Assembly (NCBI GenBank): GCA_965277495.1
Contig: OZ255824.1
Location: forward strand, 1,178,001-1,242,000
Reading direction: 5' to 3'
DNA: 64,000 bases
From: CAHJXG01 sp965277495
GTDB lineage: Bacteria > Pseudomonadota > Alphaproteobacteria > Acetobacterales > Acetobacteraceae
Position 1 is the first letter of the stretch. Every line of letters begins with the position of its first letter. Of the stretch, positions 7,879 through 17,712 are shown piece after piece. A program made the translations under genes and the position numbers. The notes beneath the pieces were generated by a model, which did not search any database, had not been told where the DNA came from, and saw nothing but the letters and a program-made list of their open reading frames with translations.

Positions 7879-8503
7879 TCAGGCCGGCCTGGGTGCCGGG
7901 ATCGCTGCGGCGGTTTCGACACCGGCATGCTTGAGCATCCTGCGCACGCCCGAGGGGGAAAGGCGCTCGCGCGCGGCGATCTGGCGCAGGCTCAGCCCCT
8001 CGCCCCTGAGTGCCACGACGCGGGCCTGGGCTGCGGGGTCGCGCACAGGCCGGCCGAGGCGCTTGCCTTTGGCACGCGCGTTGGCAAGGCCGGCGCGCAC
8101 CCGCTCGACGATGACGTCCCTCTCGAACTCCGCGAAGGAACCGATCACGTGGAAGAACAGCCGGCCCATGGGCGTGGTGGTGTCGATCGCCTGGGTATGG
8201 CTGATGAAGTCCACGCCAAGGTCGCGGAACTCCTGGAGTGCTGCGATCAGGGCGCCGAGGAAGCGGGCAAAGCGGTCATACTTCCACAAGGACGCAGTCG
8301 AAGCGGCGCCGGCGGGCGTCGGCCATCAACTCGTCAAAGGCAGGCGCCCGCCGGCCGCGCCGGCGCACGTCGCCGCTGGCTTGGTCCACGTACTCGCGGT
8401 GCACCGCAAAGCCGCGGCGGGCGGCATAGTCGCGCAGCTCGCGCAACTGGAGTTCCGGACTTTGCTCGCCTGTGGACACCCTGGCATAGATCGCCACCCG
8501 CAT
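7879..8503 (-). pseudogene. Tn3-type serine resolvase, 2-nt frameshift
   Basis: From ATG 8503 the protein begins MRVAIYARVSTGEQSPE (catalytic Ser in ARVST) and continues to FDCVLVE, where it stops. The next frame starts WKYDRFARFLGAL and runs through FAEFERDVIVERVRAGL to a C-terminal helix-turn-helix (LSLRQIAARERLSPSGVRR). Restoring two missing bases near 8284 gives VLVWKYDRF, the normal family sequence. Total length would be 208 residues. It is inactive as read, together with the tnpA stub downstream. Confidence 0.8.
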
Positions 8504-9384
8504 CGCCCCGCAGCCGCCCCCGTCCCATGCTCGCGGGCACAATACTACAGGTTCGTGCACACTCCGGGCAGGCTCGGGAACACCCCGGAAATGCTGGGCG
8601 CGGCAAGGCCGGAATCAGAGGGGTTTAGTGCACAGGCCCACATGGGGCAGCAGCGGCATGATGCGCCAACTCAGCCGCACGGCACCGATGTGTGAGGATC
8701 CCGCTCGAATCCTTGCCATGGTCCGTGTATGGCGATAACGGAAATCACTTGATTCCCGGCAGCCGTTGATCGCTGTCTTTCAGAGCTGAAAATGGGTGCC
8801 GTAGCGAAGGTGGTGGAAATAGGTTGGTGGCGTAGTCTCTGGTTTGTTCAACGAACCATTTCCGGCGTTCGAGCGCCGGCGGAGACCACGCCATGGAAGA
8901 GAATAGCACGAAGACGCAAACGGACGGCACGACGCTATTTGCCGGAGACGCCTGGTTTGATCCAATTGAGGCGGGCATCCGGGATCGGGTGCGTGGCTTT
9001 ATAGAGGAGCTGCTGGAGCAAGAGCTGACGACGGCGCTGGGGCGCACGCGGGCGGAGGGCGAGCCGGCGGGCTACCGGAACGGGACGCGAGAGCGCCAGC
9101 TGCTCGGCTCGTTCGGACCGGTAGAGATCAGCGTGCCGCGGGCGCGGATGGCCGCCGAGGGCGGAGGCACGCAGGAGTGGCGCAGCGCGTCGCTGCCCCG
9201 CTACGCCCGGATGACCAAGCAGGTCGAGGCGCTGATCGCGGGTGCCTACCTTTCTGGAACCAACACACGCCGTGTAAAGCGCGCGCTGGCTGCCTTGTTC
9301 GGCGGCGCGGTGGGCAAGGACGTGGTCAGCCGCACTTGGCGCAAGGTCAGAACGGACTGGGACGCCTGGAACAAGCGCGATCTC

Positions 9385-9408
9385 GGCGTTTCGTGCAACG
9401 AAAGCGCC
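9385..9408 (+). repeat. Micro-hairpin E4 in IS256 transposase
   Basis: Apical stem TTTCGT/ACGAAA, loop GCA, bulged G on the 3' arm, basal GGCG/CGCC. It lies within a 27-nt in-frame insertion. Its stem carries TTT on the 5' side, the reverse of the other copies. Confidence 0.78.
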
Positions 9409-9440
9409 TGGGCTGGAGAGGATATCGTCCGCCTGATCCT

Positions 9441-9462
9441 GGCGAAACCGGAGGTTTGCGCC
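9441..9462 (+). repeat. Micro-hairpin E5 in IS256 transposase (frame-breaking)
   Basis: Apical stem AAACC/GGTTT, loop GGA, bulged G, basal GGCG/CGCC. A 23-nt insertion between LIL and the catalytic DGTV. The frame change from 1 to 3 equals the insert length modulo three. Confidence 0.82.
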
Positions 9463-10088
9463 GGGACGGCACGGTGATGCGGGTCCGGCTCGACCGCAAA
9501 GCGACGAACATCTCGTTGCTGGTCGTGCTAGGCGTGCGCCGGGACGTGCAGAATGTGCTGCTGGCGGTTAAGAACATGGGCGGGGAAAGCGAGGCGGCCT
9601 GGCGCGGCGTGCTGGACGACCTGATCGCCCGCGGCCCACGCACACCGGAGTTCCTGATCACCGATGGCGGAGCCGGACTGGATCGGGCGTTGGCGGCGCT
9701 CTGGCCCGACGTGCCGGCCCAGCGCTGCACAGTTCACAAGCATCGCAACCTCCTGGCCCATGCGCCCGACGCGCTGCATGAGGAGGTCTCGGCCGATTAC
9801 ACCGACATGATCTACGCCGAGACCGCGAAGGAGGTGCAAACCAGGCGCAAAGCTTTCCTGCGCAAGTGGCGGCTGCGCTGCCCGGCGGTGGCAACCAGCC
9901 TGGAAGAGGCCGGCGACCGCCTGTTTGCCTTCCTCCGCCTGCCCCCAAGCCAATGGAAGTCGGCACGGACCACCAACGCTATCGAGCGCTTGCATGAGGA
10001 GTTCAAGCGCCGCATCAAAACGCAAACCGTGCTGCCCTCGGCCGAAACCGCCGCGATGCTGTTCTGGGCCCTGCTCGCGTCAGGCCCA

Positions 10089-10110
10089 GCGAAACGCGAA
10101 GCGTTTGCGC
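10089..10110 (+). repeat. Micro-hairpin E6 in IS256 transposase (frame-breaking)
   Basis: Apical stem AAACGC/GCGTTT, loop GAA, bulged G, basal GCG/CGC. A 25-nt insertion after LLASG; removal restores LLASGQITMRKVNGW. Confidence 0.82.
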
Positions 10111-10263
10111 GAGATCACCATGCGTAAAGTAAACGGCTGGCAGACCTTGGGCGAGAGCCTCGCCGCGGCCGTCTCCGTTGACCTCGCCGCCTAAGCCACC
10201 CAACTATCAGCTCGCTGGAGACACGCCGCTCAGCCCATTTCCACACAAATCGCGACGGCACCT

Positions 10264-10609
10264 GAAAATGAGCCAATTTATTATACGACAAACCTTGTCG
10301 GAATGGTGAACTATACGGAAATCGTCGCACAATGGCTTTTCGACAGGATGCCCATTCTCATTCTGTCCCCTTGTGCGTACCAGAAGGCCAGTTCGTCAGT
10401 TCTGGCCGGCTTGACGGAATTTTCTGGGGCTCGGGCTTACAATCCCTCTTGGGAGAGTGAGCCGACACTGACGTTCGAGGCATGCATTTCGCACCCTTTT
10501 CGCTCCTTCTGAGGACTATCCAACAAAACCTTGCGATTCCGCCCTTCTTAAACCACAAAAATATGCGTCTATATTTGAGGAGCGCCCCTTATCCGACACC
10601 CCTCCCCGA
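10264..10609. other. Intergenic region upstream of the Fic gene
   Basis: No gene is supported. The stretch is less GC-rich than its surroundings. Near its right end AAATAT (10559-10564) and ATATTT (10571-10576) form an inverted repeat with a 6-nt spacer, 34 nt before the Fic start. It could be an operator or simply an AT-rich promoter region. Confidence 0.4.
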
Positions 10610-12155
10610 GTGAGCCCCATGCCTCTACCACCCAACAACGGCTCGCCCGTCTTCCTGTCGGAGTCTGAACACTCTCCGAGCGTCTCAAGAGCCCTGGCGG
10701 CCGGGACCATTCGGAAGCTCGGCCCTCGCTTCTATACCACGAACCTGACCGACCCTCCTGAGAAGGTGGTGGCCCGGCATGTCTGGGAGATCGTAGGCCT
10801 CTACTGCCCTGGGGCTGTGATCGTCGACCGGACGGCCATGGAGAACCGCCCGGCAACGGACGGATCCGTGTTCGTTGACCACGAGCGGGCAAGGGATATC
10901 GAGCTGCCAGGCCTCCGCATCCGGCCTCGCAGAGGCGCCGGACACCTCCCAGGCGATCGCTCCTTCATGCGGGTCGTGCACCTCTCTAGTCCCGGCCGGG
11001 CCGTCCTCGAGAACTTGGTGCCCTCGCGCGCACGGTCGGGCATTTCCCGCACGATCGGCCGACGAGAGGTCGAGGCCTATCTCGAGCAGGCTCTGCAGCG
11101 CGGGGGTGAGGACCGGCTAAACGACATCCGAGACGAGGCTCGGCGCGTCGCGGGGGCGCTCGGCCTCACGAAGGAGATGTCCCTCCTCGAGGATCTGATC
11201 GGCGCGCTACTTGGCACCCGAACGGCAACCGGCGTCACGGCGCCGACGGCTGTGGTACGCCTCTCCGGCCTCCCCTTACGACCCCGAGCGCGTCGAAATT
11301 TTCGAGGCGCTCCGGGCGGAGCTCGCCTCTCGGGCTCCAAACATCCGCCCCTTCGAGGTCACCGGCCCGAACGCCGTCTCCAACCTCGCCTTCTTTGAAG
11401 CCTACTTCTCCAACTTCATTGAGGGCACAGAGTTCGAAGTCTCCGAGGCGTATGACATCGTGTTCCGGCAGGCGATTCCCGCGAACCGTCCGCGGGATGC
11501 GCACGACGTGCTCGGCAACTACCGCGTCGTCTCCGACACGCCTGCCATGAGCCGACGTCCGACGGATCTCGATAGCCTGCTCAGGCTCATGCATGACCGC
11601 CACTGGATGATCATGCAGTCTCGCCCCGACAAGCGCCCGGGTGCCCTCAAGGAGGCGAACAACCGAGCCGGTGACCACCTCTTCGTGCGACCTGACCTGG
11701 TGCGCGGCACTCTCGACCGAGGGCTCGAGCTCTACCGCTCCCTCGACGGCGCCTTCGCGCGCGCCATCTATATGATGTTTCTGATCTCCGAGGTGCACCC
11801 CTACGAGGACGGAAACGGGCGCGTAGCGCGCGTGATGATGAATGCCGAGTTCGTTGCCGAGGGGCAGACGCGGGTCATCGTCCCAACTCTCTATCGGACA
11901 GAGTATCTCGACGCTCTGCGGGCTCTCTCGACGAACAAAATTCCTGGGCCGCTGATCGATGTGCTCAGCTTCGCACAGCGATTTGTCGCAGCCATCCCCT
12001 GGGAGAGCTACAACGTCGCCTATCAGACATTGATGGAGACGCGCGCCTTCCTCAAGCCGCGGGAGGCCGAGGCTGAGCGCGTCCGGCTGCGCATTCCCAG
12101 TGCGGAGCAGATCCGGCGCGTCGAGGAATCCGTTGCGGCGCGCGCGGGCGCTTAA
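10610..12155 (+). pseudogene. Fic-domain protein with one frameshift
   Basis: Two overlapping frames make one protein. Frame one (GTG 10610 or ATG 10619) gives an N-terminal domain to LLGTRTATGVTAPTAVVR. Frame three continues with SPYDPERVEIFEALRAEL and FFEAYFSNFIEGTEFEV (the inhibitory/ligand helix area), then the Fic core HPYEDGNGRVAR with the catalytic His and the P-loop-like GNGR. One extra T in CCCCTTACG near 11277 accounts for the break; without it the gene has 515 codons. Fic enzymes transfer AMP or other phosphate groups to proteins. It is either a recent pseudogene or a sequencing error, because the rest looks well preserved. Confidence 0.75.
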
Positions 12156-12685
12156 CTCGGGATGGGATCGGCGATCATCCCAGCCGCTAGATCGACGATC
12201 TGCTGCCCTGGCGATGGAGACCGCCCACACCGACCCTGCCGGAAACGGGGTCTGGGGAGCAACGGATACCGTTGGCGAATTCAGTAGCTGGTCGGTTCAG
12301 GCCGCCGTGAGGCGGACGAGGCGCGAAGTCCGCGTGGTCGCACGTGGTAGGCCCAGTCACCTCATAGGCCGAAAAATGGCCAACTTGCAGAACGAATGAC
12401 AAACACTTCGCAAAACTCGGTTGCAATGAAGTCATCATGAGCAACAGCATAATGCAACATGCAAGCTCTTGTTGTATTGAGGGCTATTTATGTCGCCTAA
12501 ACGAAGGTCTGCGCAACAAACTGGGCCTGGCCGTTTTTGAGCCTATGAGGCAACTGGGCCAGCCCGACAAGGCTGAGAAAAGCAATGCGTTACTTACGAG
12601 AGTGGGGATGGTTCTTTGAACCGTCAAGGCTCTCGACGCTGGGTCTTTGCCCTCTCCGCAGGCTCGTCCATTGAAGGACGAGAGC
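12156..12685. other. Non-coding or decayed region before repC
   Basis: No recognised gene. A 60-codon frame at 12437-12619 (MSNSIMQHASSCC...) matches nothing I know. In repABC plasmids the stretch upstream of repC encodes the counter-transcribed RNA, and 12600-12685 could hold such a signal. No repA or repB is present here. Confidence 0.35.
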
Positions 12686-13786
12686 ATGGATGTACAGACC
12701 GCGCCGCCTACGGGCCGGCGCAAGATCACACCCCCAGCTCAGGGCCGGGGCCGCCGGGGCAGCTGCCTTCACCCCCACGACGCCGGGCCGGGCGCTCGCC
12801 GCGTTCAAGCGTGCCGAGCCGGCGCTGGGCGTCCCCGCTCAGGTGGTCAAGCTGGTGGACTACCTGGTCGGCCGCACCCGGCCCCAGGATTGGGACGGCG
12901 GCCCCGGCCTCGGCCCGATTGCCTGGCCATCGGATGCCGAGCTGGAGGATCGCCTGAACGTGGGGCCGAGCCAGCGCAAGGCGACGATCCGCGCGGCGCT
13001 CGATGCTGGCTACGTGCGCCTGCGCCGCAGCCCGAACGGCAAGCGGTTCGGGCACCGCGACAAGCAGGGCTGCATCACGGACGCCTACGGCTTCGACCTG
13101 GCACCCTTGGCGGAGCGCATAGCGGAGTTCGAGCGGCTGTCGGCTGAGTGGGAAGCGCGTCGCGACGAAGGGCGGCGGCTGGGGCGCGAAATCACCAGCA
13201 CGCGCAACCACGTCCTGGCTCTGGTGGATTTGGCACTAGCGCATGAGCTGGCGGGCGAGGACTGGCCCGCCGCCGCGGCCAAGGCGGACGCGCTGTGGCA
13301 TGGGCGGGGCACGCAGCGCGACCCGCTGGCGCTGGTGCCTATCGCGGCCCGGTTGCGGGCGTTGGACATCCATGTGGGGGAGCAGGTGGCCGCGGCCCTG
13401 GCGGCTGTGGAACACGGGGAACACGGGGAAACCGACCCCATGGGGTCGGAATACCGGCCCCACCTTACAACTACAACCCAACTTTTTATCGCTAAAGCGA
13501 ATACAAACGGACCAGCCGAACCAGCCGAAGCAGGGCCTAAAGGGCCCATAGCTCACGGGGAAGAAAGTAGCCGCAGCCAACTAGCTTGGCACGCAGCGGA
13601 AAGGCCGGCGCAAACTGGTCCGACTCTGAAAGTGGTGGCGGACAGCAGCACTGTTGTTAAAACGCCTCACTCCCAGAAAGGCGCCATGCCGTCATGCCCG
13701 CTGCGAGGCTTCGTGGTCACGCCGCGGTTCATCCTGGAGATCGCGCCCATCTTCCGCGACTGGACATCAAGCGCCTGGCCGAACTG
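12686..13786 (+). pseudogene. repC: Plasmid replication initiator RepC, N-terminal part, split by a transposon
   Basis: Starts MDVQTAPPTGRRKITPPA (ATG 12686). A one-base shift within the first ~30 codons moves the similarity to the frame AAFTPTTPGRALAAFKRAEP ... WPSDAELEDRLNVGPSQRK ... YVRLRRSPNGKRFGHRD, the winged-helix initiator domain of repC plasmids. It runs through a low-complexity linker to VVTPRFILEIAPIFRDW and stops at the left end of the Tn402-like element at 13787. The missing C-terminus is at 27500-27766. Rejoining at the AACTG duplication restores the codons WPN-WDELGRIA. RepC initiates replication of alphaproteobacterial plasmids and chromids, so this region probably came from an integrated plasmid. 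Confidence 0.82.
13782..13786. repeat. Target-site duplication AACTG, left copy
   Basis: AACTG lies directly before the transposon end TGTCG and is repeated at 27500-27504 directly after the right end. Five bases is the normal duplication for the Tn402/Tn5053/Tn7 group. Confidence 0.85.
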
Positions 13787-13842
13787 TGTCGCTTTTCCTT
13801 AATGATTAGATTCCAGTGGTCAAAAAGTGCGCTTACGGCTAG

Positions 13843-13857
13843 AAATGTGTGAAGCGG
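13843..13857 (+). repeat. 15-bp direct repeat near the transposon left end
   Basis: AAATGTGTGAAGCGG here is identical to 23541-23555, which lies in the tniQ-tniR gap where res sites are found in this family. TCGG follows one base later in both copies. The two copies bracket tniR and all cargo. Confidence 0.6.
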
Positions 13858-14335
13858 GTCGGTCGCCATGAGGCTCCGATGCCGCATTTCGCTCGTGGGC
13901 GCCAGCATTCAACTGGTCAACGCGCCCTTCGGAGAAGTCGCGCCGAATCAGCGCGATGCCGGCCGCGCCTGGGCCAGCACCTCTGGTTCAGCGTATCGTC
14001 ACATCGGCCGGAAGCGCCGACATGACGCAACCTCTCCCGCCAGCCATGCAGAGCATCATCGAAGCCGCTTGCTACGCGCAGTGACGGTCAGCCATGCCTC
14101 GATCAGCCCAGTGGGAACGGGCAAAGTCGAGACGGGCAGGATAGCACACTTCGCGGTATAGACCACGAACGCAATCATGAGGCGCGTATCGTTGATCAGC
14201 AATCAACCCGCGGCTACCGTTGAGTCGCCGTCCTCACGAGGAGCCGACGCCGATCCGACGGAAGCTGCGCAGCGACAGTGTCGTCATCGGCGCGCTGCGA
14301 TCACTCGACCGAGTTGGTCGACGTGACATCGCTCC
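13858..14335. other. Left subterminal region of the transposon, no gene supported
   Basis: About 480 bp without a recognisable gene. A 97-codon frame at 13868-14161 has no familiar motif. It may hold TniA binding sites and a decayed fragment. Confidence 0.4.
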
Positions 14336-15361
14336 TCACGCTCCTGGCGGAATCAGGATGGCCTTGATGCTGCGACGATGCCAGGCATTGTCCAGCGCCC
14401 GGTCCCAGTCTTTCAGCTCGAACTCATCGCTGACGATCTCGTCTACTTTCACTTTCCCGCTCTCAAGATAGGCCAGTGCCCGGCCGAAGTCGTTGATCTG
14501 GGCAAAGGAGCCTTTGATGGTGATCTCGCGCCGGAAAACGTCGAACGGGTTGACGGGAAAGGTCGCCTTGTCCGGGTAGACGCCATAAATGAGGACCTCG
14601 CCGCCGCGACGGGTCTGCCGCACGGCCTCCGCGCACATCTCCGGGGCGCCGGTGGCCTCGACGACGTAGTCGAACCCGTTGGCACTGATGTCCCGCAGCG
14701 CGCGCCGGTGCTGTTCGGGGTCGTTGCGGTCGATGGCCACCACGCGGTCAGCGGAGAGGCGTTCGGCCAACGCGAGCTTCGGTCCAGCGGGCGCTGCGAC
14801 GGTGAGGCTGGCCGCTCCGTTGATCTTGAGCAGCTGCGCCAGGACCTGTCCGGTCGGGCCGGCGCCGAACATGAGCACGTCTGCGCCAGGCTTGACGTCC
14901 AGGACTTCCATGCCGTGCACCGCGCAGGCGGTCGGCTCCACCATGGTCGCCTCACGCCAGGACAGGGCGGTCACGGCGAACACGTCGCTCGCCTTGACGC
15001 ACACGAATTCCGCCAGGCCGCCGTTCATCTGAATGCCGTAGGCGACCAGGTTCTCGCAGCGCAGGTACTGGCCTCGCCTGCAGTAGAAGCAGGCTCCGCA
15101 CGAGCGGTTGCAATTGGCAACGACGCGGTCGCCTGCCTGCCAGCCGCGGACCGCCTTGCCGACGCCGGCGACCTCGCCGGTAAACTCGTGGCCCGGGATC
15201 AGCGGGAAGCTAGGGTTGAACTCCCCCTCGTGGATGTGCAGGTCCGTGCCGCAAAGCCCGCAGGCTTTGACATGGATGAGCACCTCGTCGTCCTCAACCG
15301 AAGGCTCGACGGCGTCGCGGTAAGAGAACGAGCGAGGGGCGTCATAGACGATGGCTTTCAT
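14336..15361 (-). CDS. Zinc-dependent medium-chain alcohol/polyol dehydrogenase
   Basis: A 341-residue MDR enzyme. Catalytic zinc ligands appear in ACGLCGTDLHIHEG and GHEFTGEV. The structural zinc lobe is CNRSCGACFYCRRGQYLRC. The Rossmann fold has VLMFGAGPTGQVLAQLL. The fold suggests NAD(P)-linked oxidation of a sugar alcohol or related polyol (sorbitol, threitol or threonine dehydrogenase relatives). It is the last gene of a leftward cargo set with the cupin protein and the ABC transporter, which supports a role in catabolising the imported sugar. The exact substrate cannot be read. Confidence 0.82.
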   Translation of the reverse strand: MKAIVYDAPRSFSYRDAVEPSVEDDEVLIHVKACGLCGTDLHIHEGEFNPSFPLIPGHEFTGEVAGVGKAVRGWQAGDRVVANCNRSCGACFYCRRGQYLRCENLVAYGIQMNGGLAEFVCVKASDVFAVTALSWREATMVEPTACAVHGMEVLDVKPGADVLMFGAGPTGQVLAQLLKINGAASLTVAAPAGPKLALAERLSADRVVAIDRNDPEQHRRALRDISANGFDYVVEATGAPEMCAEAVRQTRRGGEVLIYGVYPDKATFPVNPFDVFRREITIKGSFAQINDFGRALAYLESGKVKVDEIVSDEFELKDWDRALDNAWHRRSIKAILIPPGA

Positions 15362-15378
15362 TGGTCGATGGCTCCGGT

Positions 15379-16575
15379 TCAGCTGGCTTGATTAGAGGAG
15401 GCGCGGATGCCCGCCGGTGGCGCGTCCGGATTGATGTCGGGACCGAAGAATTTCACGATCAGGAGTTCATCCGGCCCGGAGTTGACGATCGTGTGCGGCT
15501 TGGTCGCGGCTTCGTGCACGACGAGCAGCTCGTCGCCGCCCGGCCGTCCGCCGCGCACGCTGACACCGGCAACTGTCGCCTCGCCCCGCCAAACCAGGAG
15601 ATTGTAGACGCCGCGCTCGACCGAAGTCATCTGCGCCCCCGGGGCGAGACGCAGCCGTTTGCCGCTGAACTTACGGGTTCCGCAGAAGATCCAAGCCTCC
15701 TCGACGCCGTCGGCCTGCAATGACGGAATAGGGCGGATCACTCGGCGCTCATAGAAGTCGGGGTCTCCATTGGCGTTCCAGTCGATCCAGCGAAGCACCG
15801 CGCGTTCCCCGAAGGCCGCCCGGTCCGCATCACCGACATCCTTGAACAGGAGGTTCTTGCTGATGATCGTCCCGGCGTTCAACGCCTGCAACATCGCGAG
15901 GGTATCGGAATCTTCCTGCAGCTCGATGGTGAGCGCCGTGCCCGGTGCGTGCAGGATGCCAGAGTCTATATAGAACCCTTCCTCGGCAAGCTGCTTGTAG
16001 GCGAAGGCGTGCTGTAGGATCGCGTCGTCGTTCCACCGCTGCAGGTAGGGAAGCAGCGCGTCTTCGCGTGGACCGCGCGCGATGTAGGGGTGGACGCCGA
16101 AAAACGTCTCGGGGTGGTCGCCCATGTCGACGTCTGGCGGGAAATAATAAGCCTCGTCCTTCGAGCGTCGGCCCACCAACGCGGCCTGCTCAGCCGGGGG
16201 GTGGATGTGGTAGGGGATGCGTGCGCCGAAATCGAAGATTTTGGCCAGTCGCCCGAGGCCCTCATGCGTCGACGCGTAGTCGGCACCCATGATGAGGTCA
16301 GGGGCCGCCTCGATCGCCTTGGCAAGGTTGATCCTTCTTCCGTCCGCCGCCCGGATGTAGCTGATGCCTTCGTCGTCGGGTCCCTTGACGTTGTCCGCGT
16401 GAGTCGTGGAGGCGAGCCAGCGCTCACACACGAACCCGCGCTCGCCAAGATCGTACTCCTGGTGCTCCAGTCCGAGCCGCCGACCCGGCGGCAGCCAGTC
16501 GCGAGCGACGAGGGCGGGGTCGAGGCGGAGCACGCCGCCCTCGCCCGCGATCAGCTGCTCGATTTCTTGCCGCAT
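15379..16575 (-). CDS. Cupin protein related to class I mannose-6-phosphate isomerase
   Basis: About 398 residues from ATG 16575, which follows GGAGTGGAA. The metal-binding cupin motif is visible: RIPYHIHPPAEQ (two His), the DEAYYFP region and later GILHAPGTALTIELQE (His). A second beta-barrel half ends with VVHEAATKPHTIVNSG and a short tail. Such proteins isomerise phospho-sugars or act as sugar-acid isomerases. Located 17 nt upstream of the dehydrogenase in the same direction, it probably processes the transported carbohydrate. Confidence 0.7.
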   Translation of the reverse strand: MRQEIEQLIAGEGGVLRLDPALVARDWLPPGRRLGLEHQEYDLGERGFVCERWLASTTHADNVKGPDDEGISYIRAADGRRINLAKAIEAAPDLIMGADYASTHEGLGRLAKIFDFGARIPYHIHPPAEQAALVGRRSKDEAYYFPPDVDMGDHPETFFGVHPYIARGPREDALLPYLQRWNDDAILQHAFAYKQLAEEGFYIDSGILHAPGTALTIELQEDSDTLAMLQALNAGTIISKNLLFKDVGDADRAAFGERAVLRWIDWNANGDPDFYERRVIRPIPSLQADGVEEAWIFCGTRKFSGKRLRLAPGAQMTSVERGVYNLLVWRGEATVAGVSVRGGRPGGDELLVVHEAATKPHTIVNSGPDELLIVKFFGPDINPDAPPAGIRASSNQAS

Positions 16576-16692
16576 TTCCACTCCTGTCTCTCCTTCACTT
16601 CTGGTTCCGGCTTGCTTTCGGCCCGAGGCGAAAGCACCTGCCATGACGTCCCTCGGAGGCCGCCCGACAGGTCGGCCTGGCAAGCCGCCGCT

Positions 16693-17712
16693 TCACTTCC
16701 TGCCGCGCGTGCCCACCAGTTCGCGGCGGCTCGCAGCGACGAGCGCCACGGCCAAAACGACTCCTGCGACGACGTACTGCCAGTATGACGACACGTTCAG
16801 AAGGTTGAGCGCGTTGTCTAAGGCGGCGAAGAGTACTGCGCCGGTGACCGTGCCGAGCAGCGTTCCGCTTCCGCCGAACAGGCTCGTGCCACCCACGACT
16901 GCAACGGCGACGACGTTGAGCTCGTAGCCGATCGACATGTTGGCCGACGCCGAGGAGAGCAGGGAAGCGAGGCCGATGCCTGCCGCGGAGGTGAGCATCC
17001 CGAACACGACGAAGGCCGCGATCCGGGTACGGTCGACGGCCAGCCCGGCCATCCGGCTGGCGACTTCGCTGCTGCCGATCGCACGCAGGTCGCGGCCGAA
17101 CCGCGTCTGATGCAGGAGGAGGGAGCAGCCCAAGGCACCGAGGAGCATGACGATGAACATCGGCGGCACGCCAAGTATTTCGGAGGAGGCGAAAGCAAGG
17201 AACGAATCGCTTGTCAGCGCCATCGTCGAGGCATGGGTCCAGATGAATGCCGCCGCGAGATACACGTTCAGCATCGCATAGGTCGCGATGAAAGGCGGGA
17301 ACCTGAGCTTGGTGACGATGAGGCCGTTGACGAGGCCGAGGAGGGCACCGACGCCGAGCGCCAGCACGACCGCTACGCCGAGCGGCACGTGAGGAAGCAA
17401 GTTCGCGATCGTCACGGCCGTCAGCGCGATGATGCCGGCGACCGAGAGATCGATCATCCCGCCGATGATGAGCAGGGTCATTCCTGCCGCCGAGAGGCCG
17501 GCAAAGGATGATTGAAGCGCCACGTCCTGCAAATTCGAGAACTGTCGAAAGTCGGGGAGGAGGACCGCGACTGCGATCAGCGCGGTCGCCGTGAAGATCT
17601 GGAGCGCATACCGCGAGGCGAAGTCTTTGATCGAGAACGGAGACTGCGCAGGCGGTGGCGCGAGCTCAACCGTTGGGCTTTGGGCCGTGAGCTGGTCGTT
17701 GGAGAGCTTCAT
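16693..17712 (-). CDS. CUT2-family sugar ABC transporter permease (RbsC-like) 1
   Basis: A 339-residue inner-membrane permease starting MKLSNDQLTAQSP (ATG 17712). Multiple transmembrane helices include ALQIFTATALIAVAVLL and GLSAAGMTLLIIGGMIDLS, the latter being the conserved BPD_transp_2 signature (GMTxVIxxGGIDLSVG). The start overlaps the stop of the next permease gene (TGA 17711-17709), so the two are translated together. Two different permeases imply a heterodimeric channel. The protein ends VGTRGRK. Confidence 0.85.
   Translation of the reverse strand: MKLSNDQLTAQSPTVELAPPPAQSPFSIKDFASRYALQIFTATALIAVAVLLPDFRQFSNLQDVALQSSFAGLSAAGMTLLIIGGMIDLSVAGIIALTAVTIANLLPHVPLGVAVVLALGVGALLGLVNGLIVTKLRFPPFIATYAMLNVYLAAAFIWTHASTMALTSDSFLAFASSEILGVPPMFIVMLLGALGCSLLLHQTRFGRDLRAIGSSEVASRMAGLAVDRTRIAAFVVFGMLTSAAGIGLASLLSSASANMSIGYELNVVAVAVVGGTSLFGGSGTLLGTVTGAVLFAALDNALNLLNVSSYWQYVVAGVVLAVALVAASRRELVGTRGRK

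Larger units (their letters stand above)
8893..10194 (+). pseudogene. IS256-family transposase interrupted by three hairpins
   Basis: A mutator-type transposase. It begins MEENSTKTQTDG, has ELTTALGRTRAEGEPAGYRNG and PRARMAAEGG, then the catalytic parts DGTVMRVRLD, LITDGGAGLD and NAIERLHEEFKRR, and ends RKVNGWQTLGESLAAAVSVDLAA. Three micro-hairpins break it. E4 (27 nt) is in frame between RDL and AGEDIVRL. E5 (23 nt) is placed immediately before the first catalytic Asp codon and shifts the frame. E6 (25 nt) after LLASG shifts it again. Deleting all 75 nt leaves 409 codons in a single frame with a normal family sequence. Outside the hairpins the gene looks undamaged. Confidence 0.88.
8794..10263 (+). 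mobile_element. IS256-family insertion sequence, copy 1 (hairpin-riddled)
   Basis: The ends share the inverted motif GGTGCCGT-N-GCGA: left at about 8794, right at about 10250-10263. One transposase gene fills the interior. The upstream gap 8504-8793 holds no gene I can support. Confidence 0.75.

Noticed and set aside
12437..12619. A 60-codon frame before repC
   Set aside because: No homology or ribosome site that convinces; kept only as part of the unassigned region.
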